DNA from: Curtobacterium sp. MCPF17_002
Lineage (GTDB): Bacteria; Actinomycetota; Actinomycetes; Actinomycetales; Microbacteriaceae
Reading direction: 5' to 3'
NCBI RefSeq assembly: GCF_003234115.2
Contig: NZ_CP126251.1
Span: 2,480,001 to 2,544,000 of the forward strand
DNA: 64,000 nucleotides
In this document: one piece after another, positions 35,752 to 43,115 of the stretch
Numbering within the stretch: the first letter of the stretch is position 1
Layout of the letters: every line of letters starts with the position of its first letter
Program-made: the position numbers and the translations under genes
The notes under the pieces: generated by a model
Told to the model about the DNA's origin: nothing
What the model saw: only the letters and a program-made list of their open reading frames with translations
The model's database searches: none

Positions 35752-35874
35752 TGGTGCGAGGTTCCCGATCCCGTGCGCGGGGGTGAGCGCCGCACGGAGT
35801 ACGCAACCTCGCACCACAGGGCACACCTCGCACGGTGCGAAGCTCGCACGGTGCGAAGCTCGCACCGTGCGAAG
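35752..35874. repeat. Palindrome-rich intergenic block
   Basis: An inverted pair TGGTGCGAGGTT (35752-35763) and AACCTCGCACCA (35805-35816) is followed by three 16-bp units CTCGCACGGTGCGAAG at 35827, 35843 and 35859, each itself a 6-bp-arm palindrome; the last has one change. It separates the 3' ends of two convergent genes and can act as a terminator. Confidence 0.75.
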
Positions 35875-35893
35875 CGGGGTCAGCGCCCCGGCG

Positions 35894-37297
35894 TCAGGGG
35901 TAGACGCGGACCGGCGTCGAGACCTCGGTCGCCGCGCGCACCGGGAACCCGGCGATGCCGCTGCTCCCCATGTACGTCACGCCGGCCACGAGGCCCTTCG
36001 TCCCGGTCAGGGTGAGCTGCTTCGACAGGGGCACGATGACGGTGCTCGTGCCGCCAGCGACCACGTCGACCCGCTGCTCCTCGTCACCCGTGCGGATGGT
36101 GACCGCGGCGTCGGCACGGGTCGGGTTGACCATCGTCAGGCGCTGGTTGTCGCCCGGCGCCAGCGCGGTGATCGTCGATGCGCCGAGCGGCTCCGCGGAG
36201 GCGAACCAGCCGAGGTCGGTGCGGTCGTCCTCGGTGGGCGTCGTGGTGCGGGCGCCCGCGACCAGGGGCTCGGTCGAGGTGACCGTGAACGAGTAGCGGC
36301 CGTCCGGGAAGTCGTCGAGTGCGACGTCGGTGACGACCCCGGGCTCGGCGGTGGCGTTCACGGTGGAGCCGCCGCCGTCCGAGGTCGTGATCCCGAGGGT
36401 GACCCGGGCGGCCTTCGAGCCGGGGACGAACAGCCGGACGATCGGTGCGGCGTCGGCGGTGTCGTCGCCGCGCTGGGCCGCCTGGGCGCCCTCGAGCACG
36501 ACGCCGGGGATGATCTGCGTCCGGGCCGGTGCGGCACCACCGGAGACGATGTCGAACCCGCCGGGGGTGAGCGTCCGGACGATCGACTCCTGCATGTGCG
36601 CGACGATCTGCCCGCCGGAGGACACGACGTGCACCACGGTGGAGCCCTGGTCGGACACGAACCCGGAGAGCGGGACGACCTTCTGCGTGTTCGGGGCGAC
36701 GACGATGCCGGTCGTGCCGGGGGCGCTGACGGTCCCCGAGTCGTCGAAGATCGACAGGTCGACCGTGGCGTTCACGTCGGTCGGGTTCGAGAGCGTCACG
36801 AGGCTCGTGCGGCCGGTCTCGGTGGAACCGCCGACCAGCCACGTCGACTGGCTCGGGTCGTCACAGGACGCGGCACCGACGCCGACGAGGTCGCCGCTCG
36901 AGACACTCTGGTAGCTGCTGCCCGCGACCTGCGGCGTGGTTTCGCCCGCCGGGGCGGTGAGGAGGCGCGGGTCGCTGCCGCCGGTCGTGGAGGAACCGAG
37001 TGCGGACCGCTCGACGGTCGACCCGGTGGTGGCCGTCGCGACCGTGGCGGAGCCGACGGTGCTCGCCTTGGTGGCGTCGTTGCCGGCGTCGTCGGACAGG
37101 CGCAGCGCACTGCCGGCGCACACGCGCTCGGCGTCGGCCGGCACCGGGACGACCGTCTTGCCCGCGGGGCGGCCCGGGTCGGACTCGGTGCCGATCGCGT
37201 GCGCGGCGGTGACGGCACCGGCAGCGACGACGACGGCGATCGCGGTGGCGGTGCCCCGGATGACCCAGCGGCGCACGGAGGCGGGGGTGGTGCTCAT
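35894..37297 (-). CDS. DUF5719 secreted or anchored protein
   Basis: A 467-residue protein with one N-terminal helix (TATAIAVVVAAGAVTAAHA) that is either a membrane anchor or an uncleaved signal, and an extracellular region rich in Thr, Ser and Val with beta-sandwich-like repeats (TSLVTLSNPTDVNATVDLSIF, NQRLTMVNPTRADAAVTIRT). DUF5719 proteins accompany the large upstream glycosyltransferase in actinobacteria and may assist cell wall glycan assembly; this is inference. Its ATG overlaps the upstream stop as ATGA. Confidence 0.82.
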   Translation of the reverse strand: MSTTPASVRRWVIRGTATAIAVVVAAGAVTAAHAIGTESDPGRPAGKTVVPVPADAERVCAGSALRLSDDAGNDATKASTVGSATVATATTGSTVERSALGSSTTGGSDPRLLTAPAGETTPQVAGSSYQSVSSGDLVGVGAASCDDPSQSTWLVGGSTETGRTSLVTLSNPTDVNATVDLSIFDDSGTVSAPGTTGIVVAPNTQKVVPLSGFVSDQGSTVVHVVSSGGQIVAHMQESIVRTLTPGGFDIVSGGAAPARTQIIPGVVLEGAQAAQRGDDTADAAPIVRLFVPGSKAARVTLGITTSDGGGSTVNATAEPGVVTDVALDDFPDGRYSFTVTSTEPLVAGARTTTPTEDDRTDLGWFASAEPLGASTITALAPGDNQRLTMVNPTRADAAVTIRTGDEEQRVDVVAGGTSTVIVPLSKQLTLTGTKGLVAGVTYMGSSGIAGFPVRAATEVSTPVRVYP

Positions 37298-40182
37298 TCG
37301 TCGCGCTCCTCGTCGAAGGTGGTGGCGGGTTCCTCGGCCTCGATGACGTTCGAGGTCGCACGGCGACGACGCGGCGCGGTCGGCACGGCGAGCAAGGCTG
37401 CTGCGCCGAAGACCACGCCGAGCACGACGAGGTAGAGCACGTGCGTGGCCTGCGCCGCGGCCGAGCCGGTGGAGGGCCGGTCGACGTCGCCCTCGTAGTG
37501 GAACAGCTGCCCGCTGTTCGTCTCGCCGATGCTCGTGAAGAGCGCGTTCTGGCCGATCGCACCGGCGGCACGGTCGTGCACGTCCTGTGCGGCGGAACCG
37601 CTCGACCCACGGGAGTCGTCGGAGGTGTCGGACGGATCGGAGACGTCGTCGAGGAGCACGAAGCTCACGCCGAGCGAGCGCAGTGCCGGCTCGGGGTCGT
37701 ACCCGCTCCGGCTCGCGAGGTTCCCGGCGAGCGTCGCCAGCTGCGCACCCGACCGGCTCAGCGTGAGCGCGGTGGAGTCGAGCGTCGTCTGGTCGTCGAG
37801 GGTCGATCCCTGGCCGCGCTCGAGGGACACCGCGAGCGAGCCGTCGGTCTGCGGTTCGACCACCAGCGTGCCGACGTCGGGGTTCGCCTGGGCCTCGGCG
37901 TTCACGTACGCGCTGAGGACCCGGCCGGTGGTCGGCTGGATCACGGCGTTGCCGAGGTAGAAGGCGGCGAAGGCCGGGGCGACCGCGACGCCCGCGAGCA
38001 CGGTGGCGACGAGCCCGGTCACCGGCGCGAGGCGCGGCAGGACGTCGATGCCGATGCACGCGGCGGCGACGATGGCGAGCCAGTAGACGGAGAGCCCGCT
38101 GCCCGGCCAGACGATGGTGGTCGTCGACCCGACGCCGGTGACGGTCACGTGGGTGGCCGCGAACGCCGTGGCGAACCCGAGCAGGGCGACGACGAGCGAT
38201 CCCCCGGCGACGGCCCAGCGGTGTCCGAGCACGGCCCCGATCGCGGCGGCGGCGATCGGCAGCGCGAGGACCGCCATGAGCACCGGCAGGATCGCGGTGA
38301 GGGTGGCGAGGCCGGCGGTGGTGGGGAGCCATCCGCTCCAGTCCGGGACCGGCTGGCCGATGGCGAGCTGGAACGCGGACGGGGCGCGGGTGGCCGAGGG
38401 CACACCGGGGTCGGCGAAGACCGCGAGCACGTTGCCGCGGGTGACCTGGGCGAGCACGAGCGGCAGGAACAGCACCGCGGCGGGCACCGGGATGAACACC
38501 CGGCGGTGGGCGCGCCGCCAGCCGACGACGAGCGAGACGAGCCAGGCGACGAGCAGCACCGGCAGCAACGACGGCGCCGAGGCCGCGACGACCGCGAACA
38601 GCAGCGACGCCCCGGACGCCCACGCCCAGGAGCGGTGCGCCTCGAGGACGGCGAGGAACAGCCACGGCAGGAGCACGTGCGCGATCACGGCGCCGAGGTG
38701 GCCGCTCGTGACGGCGCCGACGAGCGTCGGCGCGATCGTGTACAGCGCCGCGCCGATGACGGGCACCCAGGTGCGCGTCGTGACCTTGCGGATCGCGAAC
38801 CACGAACCGAGCGCGGCCACCGGGAACGCCACGAGCATGACCAGCACGACCGAGGTCGACGGCGACCAGAAGGTGATCGAGCCGAGGACGGCGACGACCG
38901 CGGCGAACGGGTCGGACGGCCCGGTGAAGCCGGTGCCGATGGAGTGCCAGCCGTACCCGACGTTCTGCCAGAGGCGGGCGACGTCGGTGCTCAGGGGCAG
39001 CAGGCCACCGCCGGTGAGGGCCGGCGAGCCGAGCAGCGGGTACAGCGTCACGACGCTGAGGACCGCTGCGGCCAGGACGACCCAGATGCCGCCGTCACCG
39101 AGGAACGACGCCCGCGCGATCGGGGCGTCCTCGACCCGGGCGAGTTCGACGTCGCGTGAGGTCGTGCGGCGTTCGTGCACGCGCCGCCAGCTCACCCGCA
39201 GGGGTTCGACGGCCGCCCACCCGAGCTTCTTGTTCCGTCCGAGGACCTTCCGCGCACGACCGACGCCTCCGCCGAACGCGACCGCGAACGCGGCGGCGAG
39301 CTCAGCGCTGACGGCGGCGGGGTGCTTCGCGACGAGGTGCCCGATCGCACGACCGACCGCGAACGGGACGAGCGTCAGCCAGTGGATCCAGAGGACCCCG
39401 ACGGGTGCGTACGTCATCCGGCGGTGCAGCTGGGCCTGCCGGTGCATCCGCACGCGACGCCCCTCGGAGACGCGCTTGCGACCGAACTCCTCGATCGGGC
39501 CGGCCGTGGTCACGCGTGCCTCGGGGACGACGGCGACGCGGTGCCCGGCGAGGCGGACCCGGACGCAGAAGTCGAGGGCCGCGTCGACGTTCGGCAGCGC
39601 CGGGTCGAAGCCGCCGAGCTCGTCCCAGACGGACCGGCGGACGAGCATGCCGCCCGCGGCGACCGCGAGGACGTCGGTGTGGCGGTCGTGCTGGCCCTGG
39701 TCGAGCTCGTCCTGCACGAGGACGAGCGACCGGCCGAACCGGGTCATGGTCTCGCCGAACGCACGGATCACCGAGGGGTCGTCGACGGCGACCAGCTTCG
39801 GGCCCGCGACGACGACCGACGGGGCGATCTCGACGGCGGAGAGCAGGTCCGCGAGTGCGGTGGGCGACGGCGCGTTGTCGTGTCCGAGCAGCCAGAGCCA
39901 CTCGTCGACGGGTTCGTCCGCGACGGCGGGCGGGGCCTCGCGCTCACCGCGGGCGACGGCCTCGCCGAAGGGGCGGCCGGCCGGCAGGCGGAGCAGTTCG
40001 GCGGAACCGCCGAACGACAGGTCGGTCGTGGATCCGTCGGTCGAGCCGACGTCGACGACGACCAGGTTCTCGGGGTGACGGGTCTGGGCGGCGAGGGCGT
40101 CCAGGGTGCGGTCGAGGTGGTCCGCCCCGTTGGCGGCGACGAGGATCGCGGTGACCCGGGGCTGAGCGGAACTGGGCTGCAT
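37294..40182 (-). CDS. Family 2 glycosyltransferase fused to a polytopic membrane domain
   Basis: A 962-residue protein. Residues about 8-240 form a GT-A domain (VTAILVAANGADHLDRTLDAL, VVDVGSTDGST, acidic motif LLGHDNAP and a later MLVRRSVWDELGGFD). From about 370 there are roughly 12 membrane helices, then an extracellular loop and a last helix near the C-terminus (THVLYLVVLGVVFGAAALLAV) with a basic tail. It probably transfers a sugar to a lipid-linked or wall glycan at the membrane. ATG at 40182 is chosen because a TAGAGT box lies 10 nt upstream and overlaps the alternative GTG at 40194. Co-transcribed with the DUF5719 gene. Confidence 0.85.
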   Translation of the reverse strand: MQPSSAQPRVTAILVAANGADHLDRTLDALAAQTRHPENLVVVDVGSTDGSTTDLSFGGSAELLRLPAGRPFGEAVARGEREAPPAVADEPVDEWLWLLGHDNAPSPTALADLLSAVEIAPSVVVAGPKLVAVDDPSVIRAFGETMTRFGRSLVLVQDELDQGQHDRHTDVLAVAAGGMLVRRSVWDELGGFDPALPNVDAALDFCVRVRLAGHRVAVVPEARVTTAGPIEEFGRKRVSEGRRVRMHRQAQLHRRMTYAPVGVLWIHWLTLVPFAVGRAIGHLVAKHPAAVSAELAAAFAVAFGGGVGRARKVLGRNKKLGWAAVEPLRVSWRRVHERRTTSRDVELARVEDAPIARASFLGDGGIWVVLAAAVLSVVTLYPLLGSPALTGGGLLPLSTDVARLWQNVGYGWHSIGTGFTGPSDPFAAVVAVLGSITFWSPSTSVVLVMLVAFPVAALGSWFAIRKVTTRTWVPVIGAALYTIAPTLVGAVTSGHLGAVIAHVLLPWLFLAVLEAHRSWAWASGASLLFAVVAASAPSLLPVLLVAWLVSLVVGWRRAHRRVFIPVPAAVLFLPLVLAQVTRGNVLAVFADPGVPSATRAPSAFQLAIGQPVPDWSGWLPTTAGLATLTAILPVLMAVLALPIAAAAIGAVLGHRWAVAGGSLVVALLGFATAFAATHVTVTGVGSTTTIVWPGSGLSVYWLAIVAAACIGIDVLPRLAPVTGLVATVLAGVAVAPAFAAFYLGNAVIQPTTGRVLSAYVNAEAQANPDVGTLVVEPQTDGSLAVSLERGQGSTLDDQTTLDSTALTLSRSGAQLATLAGNLASRSGYDPEPALRSLGVSFVLLDDVSDPSDTSDDSRGSSGSAAQDVHDRAAGAIGQNALFTSIGETNSGQLFHYEGDVDRPSTGSAAAQATHVLYLVVLGVVFGAAALLAVPTAPRRRRATSNVIEAEEPATTFDEERDE

Positions 40183-40192
40183 GACGGGCGTC

Positions 40193-40198
40193 ACTCTA
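40193..40198 (-). promoter_or_regulatory. -10 box of the glycosyltransferase operon
   Basis: TAGAGT on the minus strand, 10 nt before ATG at 40182, predicting a leader of only 3-4 nt. Confidence 0.5.
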
Positions 40199-40201
40199 CG
40201 G

Positions 40202-40299
40202 TCTGGAGGCGCGGTGCCCGTCTCGCAGGTCGGCGCGCCGTGAACCTGTGGACAGGATCACCGCACGGTGCGAGACCGACGTGCGGCGTGCCTCCAGGG
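40202..40299. repeat. Diffuse inverted repeat between whiB2 and the glycosyltransferase
   Basis: CTGGAGGCGCGGTGCCCG and TCTCGCAGGTCGG on the left face CGAGACCGAC and GGCGTGCCTCCAG on the right. The outer arms carry the GGAGGC core found in other terminators. It likely ends the whiB2 transcript. Confidence 0.5.
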
Positions 40300-40302
40300 C
40301 GA

Positions 40303-40635
40303 CTACGCGCGTTTGCGCAGCTTCCGTCGCTCACGCTCGGACAGGCCGCCCCAGATGCCGAAGCGCTCGTCGTTCTCGAGGGCGTACTCGAGGCACTGCG
40401 ACCGGACCTCGCACGTGGTGCAGATCTTCTTCGCCTCACGCGTGGAGCCGCCCTTCTCGGGGAAGAACGCCTCCGGGTCGGTCTGCGCGCAGAGGGAGTC
40501 CGCCTGCCAGGCGAGCGGGTTCTCCTCGTCGTCCGTCTCCGGACGTCGGACACCCGGGACGCCGAGCGCCACGGGGTCGACGTGCCAGTCCTCCGGCACT
40601 TCGGCGTGGAAGTCGGAACCGTTCACCCTGATCAC
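40303..40635 (-). CDS. whiB2: WhiB-family iron-sulfur regulator, WhiB2/WhiD-like
   Basis: A 110-residue protein with a 40-residue N-terminal extension, cluster ligands Cys49, Cys72, Cys75 and Cys81, the GIWGG turn at 93-97 and a basic RERRKLRKRA end. The extension, DPEAFFPEKGGSTREAKKIC and the location near DUF3499 and manA match WhiB2 (WhmD/WhiD), which with WhiA controls septation genes. GTG at 40635 is used because AGGGG precedes it; GTG at 40626 is possible. Confidence 0.9.
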   Translation of the reverse strand: MIRVNGSDFHAEVPEDWHVDPVALGVPGVRRPETDDEENPLAWQADSLCAQTDPEAFFPEKGGSTREAKKICTTCEVRSQCLEYALENDERFGIWGGLSERERRKLRKRA

Positions 40636-40677
40636 CCCTGACGTCTCGATAACGGGACCACGGCAATTGCTGCCGCT

Positions 40678-40691
40678 GCTGTAATTACAGC
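40678..40691. promoter_or_regulatory. Perfect palindrome in the whiB2 promoter region
   Basis: GCTGTAATTACAGC, fully symmetric and unusually AT-rich for this DNA, 43 bp upstream of the whiB2 start. An outer CACGGC/GCCGTG pair and a nearby GGCAATTGC add more symmetry. Confidence 0.5.
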
Positions 40692-40810
40692 CGTGTCATT
40701 CGCGAGAGTCAAGTCGCGGATCATAGAAGGCTCTGACCGTTCCGGCGTGTCATGTCCCCCGTACGGGCGTGTCGCGCCCGGTCTGTCCGGGCTTCGGGGG
40801 ACAACCGGGA

Positions 40811-40827
40811 GCGCCTCCCGAAGGCGC
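40811..40827 (-). terminator. Terminator of galE
   Basis: GCGCCT and AGGCGC around a 5-nt loop, 7 bp after the galE stop on the minus strand. A second hairpin (GCCCGG/CCGGGC) is at 40777-40793. Confidence 0.6.
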
Positions 40828-40833
40828 GTGGCG

Positions 40834-41796
40834 TCAGCTGACGCGGCGGCGGGCCTCCCACGCGCTCGTGACCATCTCGTCGAGCGTGTGCCGCATCGCC
40901 CAGTCGAGGTCACGTGCGGCGGCCTCGCCGGTGGCGACGATCCGTGCGGGGTCACCGGGTCGGCGCGGGGCCACCTCCGGCGTGAACGCGATGCCGGTGC
41001 CGGCGGCCATGGCGTCCATGATCTGCCGGACGCTCACCCCGTCGCCGCTGCCGAGGTTGTAGGCACGCTCGAGCGTCTCCCCCGCCTCGAGCTTCTGCGC
41101 GGCCACGGCGTGCGAGCGCGCGAGGTCGGCGACGTGGACGTAGTCGCGGACGCAGGTGCCGTCGGGCGTGTCGTAGTCCTCGCCGTTGATCCGCGGGGTG
41201 CGGCCGGCGAGCAGGGCCTCGAAGACGAGCGGGAAGAGGTTGTGCGGGCTGGCGTCGTAGAGGTCCGGCTCGCCCGACCCGACGACGTTGAAGTAGCGGA
41301 GCGACGTCGTGGTGAAGCCGGCTGCGACCTCCATGTCACGGAGCAGCCACTCGCCGATGAGCTTCGACTCGCCGTACGGCGACTCCGGGGCCTTCGGGGT
41401 GTCCTCGACGACCGTCTCGACGTCGGGCGTGCCGTACACCGCGGCGCTCGACGAGAACACGGCCTTCGTCACGCCGTTCTCCGCCATCGCCCGGAGGAGG
41501 GTCGCCATGCCGGTGACGTTCTGCTCGTACGTGTGCAGCGGACGCTCGACGGAGACGCCCGCGTACTTGAAGCCGGCGACGTGCACCACGCCGGTGACGT
41601 CGTGGTCGCGCAGGGTCCGCGCCACGAGCTCTCCGTCGAGGATCGAGCCCTGGACGAACGGCACGTCCTCGGGGACGAACGCCCGGAACCCGCTGGACAG
41701 GTCGTCCAGCGCGACGGTGTCGATGCCCGCCGCCCGCAGCGCTCGGACGACGTGGGACCCGATGTACCCGGCACCGCCGGTGACCAGCCAACTCAT
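40834..41796 (-). CDS. galE: UDP-glucose 4-epimerase
   Basis: A 320-residue extended short-chain dehydrogenase that interconverts UDP-glucose and UDP-galactose, supplying galactose for wall or exopolysaccharide. NAD loop VTGGAGYIG at residues 5-13, Ser in FSSSAAVYG, the YGESK catalytic Tyr-X3-Lys and the substrate-contact NVVGSGEPD and CVRDYVHVADLA segments are all intact. ATG at 41796 is leaderless by the TAGCGT box at 7 nt; GTG at 41805 lies inside that box. Confidence 0.93.
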   Translation of the reverse strand: MSWLVTGGAGYIGSHVVRALRAAGIDTVALDDLSSGFRAFVPEDVPFVQGSILDGELVARTLRDHDVTGVVHVAGFKYAGVSVERPLHTYEQNVTGMATLLRAMAENGVTKAVFSSSAAVYGTPDVETVVEDTPKAPESPYGESKLIGEWLLRDMEVAAGFTTTSLRYFNVVGSGEPDLYDASPHNLFPLVFEALLAGRTPRINGEDYDTPDGTCVRDYVHVADLARSHAVAAQKLEAGETLERAYNLGSGDGVSVRQIMDAMAAGTGIAFTPEVAPRRPGDPARIVATGEAAARDLDWAMRHTLDEMVTSAWEARRRVS

Positions 41797-41803
41797 GCTG
41801 GCC

Positions 41804-41809
41804 ACGCTA
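41804..41809 (-). promoter_or_regulatory. -10 box of galE, leaderless start
   Basis: TAGCGT on the minus strand, 7 nt upstream of the ATG at 41796. Confidence 0.6.
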
Positions 41810-41850
41810 GCGGAACCGGATCGCCCAGCGCCTCGCCGCGGCGTGCGGCT

Positions 41851-43059
41851 TCACGCACCCGTCGCGATGAACACCGTCGAGGTGATCCCGTCGGTCGAGT
41901 CGGCCCCGACGGTGACGTCGCCCTCGTCCGGCGTGATGAAGCAGGACTCCCCCTGACGGAGCAGCGTCGCCGAGGTCGCGCCGACCAGGGTGACGACGCC
42001 GGCCGTGCAGATCGCGATCGACGGACCGGTCAGCGGCGCGACGCCACCCGAGCCGAGTCCGACCGGACGCCCGTCGCCGGTGATGCGCAGCAGCGCGAAC
42101 CCGACCCCCTCCGGCGCGAACCGGTCGACGCCCGCCCCGGCCGCCTCGGGCTCGAGGAGCGGCGCCGGGTACGCGGTGAAGTCGAGGACGTGCAGGAGCT
42201 CGGCGACGTCGACGTGCTTCGGCGTGAGACCGCCGCGCATCACGTTGTCCGACGGGGCCATCAGCTCGATGCCGAGACCGTCCAGGTACGCGTGGATGTT
42301 GCCCGCGGGCAGGTACATCGCCTCGCCCGCAGCCAGCGTGACGCGGTGCATGAGGAGCGAGACCACGATCCCCGGGTCGCCGGGGTAGGCGACGGCGAGG
42401 TCTCGGACGGTCGCCGTGTTCGGCGTCAGTGCGTCGTCGGGCAGGGCCCCGGCGAGGTCGCTGGCGGCCTGCACCACCGCGAGCGCCGAGGCGTCGGCGG
42501 TCTCGAGCCACCGCACGGTGTCCTCGAGTCCGTGCTGCAGGTGCACGTGCAGCGGACCGAGCCGACCGGAACCGGCGTCGAGCACGTCGACCTCGGCGAT
42601 CGTCTCGGCGACGGGACGGAAGCCGCTCAGCGCCTCGAACCGCTCGCTCAGCGCGACGACGAGCTCGGGCTTCGGGAACGGGTCCTTGTAGTTCCGGGCG
42701 GGGTCGTCGATCGGGATGCCCGCGGCTTCCTCGCGCTCGAAGCCCGCTCGGGCCTGCTCCGGAGTCGGGTGCGCCTGCAGGGAGAGCGGGGCCGAGGCGG
42801 CGAGCACCTTGAGCAGGAACGGCAGGCCGGTGCGGTCCGCACCGAGGGCGGTCTCCGGTTCGGCGGCGATCCAGTCACGGAGCGTGTCGGCGCCGCCCAC
42901 CATCGCGGGGTTCACGACGACGCTCGGGCTGCCCGGGTGGGCACCGAGCCAGAGCTCTGCCTGCGGAGCGCCGGTGACGGTGCGCCCGAGGAGCTCGGGG
43001 ATCGCGGTGACGGACCCCCAGGCGTAGTCGCGGGGCGTGTTCGTGATGCCGAGGAACAT
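41851..43059 (-). CDS. manA: Mannose-6-phosphate isomerase, type I
   Basis: A 402-residue zinc enzyme interconverting mannose 6-phosphate and fructose 6-phosphate, the entry to GDP-mannose. Zinc ligands are visible in SLQAHPTPEQA, FPKPELVVAL and GNIHAYLDGLGIELM, the last followed by SDNVMRGGLTPKHVD, the type I signature. ATG at 43059 follows a TAGGCT box by 6 nt, so leaderless. Divergent from the acyltransferase gene with only 56 bp between the two start codons. Confidence 0.94.
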   Translation of the reverse strand: MFLGITNTPRDYAWGSVTAIPELLGRTVTGAPQAELWLGAHPGSPSVVVNPAMVGGADTLRDWIAAEPETALGADRTGLPFLLKVLAASAPLSLQAHPTPEQARAGFEREEAAGIPIDDPARNYKDPFPKPELVVALSERFEALSGFRPVAETIAEVDVLDAGSGRLGPLHVHLQHGLEDTVRWLETADASALAVVQAASDLAGALPDDALTPNTATVRDLAVAYPGDPGIVVSLLMHRVTLAAGEAMYLPAGNIHAYLDGLGIELMAPSDNVMRGGLTPKHVDVAELLHVLDFTAYPAPLLEPEAAGAGVDRFAPEGVGFALLRITGDGRPVGLGSGGVAPLTGPSIAICTAGVVTLVGATSATLLRQGESCFITPDEGDVTVGADSTDGITSTVFIATGA

Positions 43060-43065
43060 GGGCCG

Positions 43066-43071
43066 AGCCTA
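43066..43071 (-). promoter_or_regulatory. -10 box of manA, leaderless start
   Basis: TAGGCT on the minus strand, 6 nt before the ATG at 43059. Confidence 0.6.
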
Positions 43072-43102
43072 CCGGCGGGGATGCCCGGCCCCGTGCCGAG
43101 GC

Positions 43103-43108
43103 TAGAAT
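43103..43108 (+). promoter_or_regulatory. -10 box of the acyltransferase gene, leaderless start
   Basis: TAGAAT lies 7 nt before the ATG at 43116. Together with the manA box at 43066 it places two divergent promoters in a 56-bp gap. Confidence 0.65.
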
Positions 43109-43115
43109 CTCCGCG

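Noticed and set aside
35894..38803. Continuous 969-codon frame joining DUF5719 with upstream sequence
   Set aside because: The upstream part lies out of frame within the large glycosyltransferase; the ATGA overlap at 37294-37297 marks the true boundary.
40814..40833. Possible attachment site or phage remnant between galE and whiB2
   Set aside because: Only simple hairpins are present; there is no integrase, tRNA or direct repeat of adequate length.
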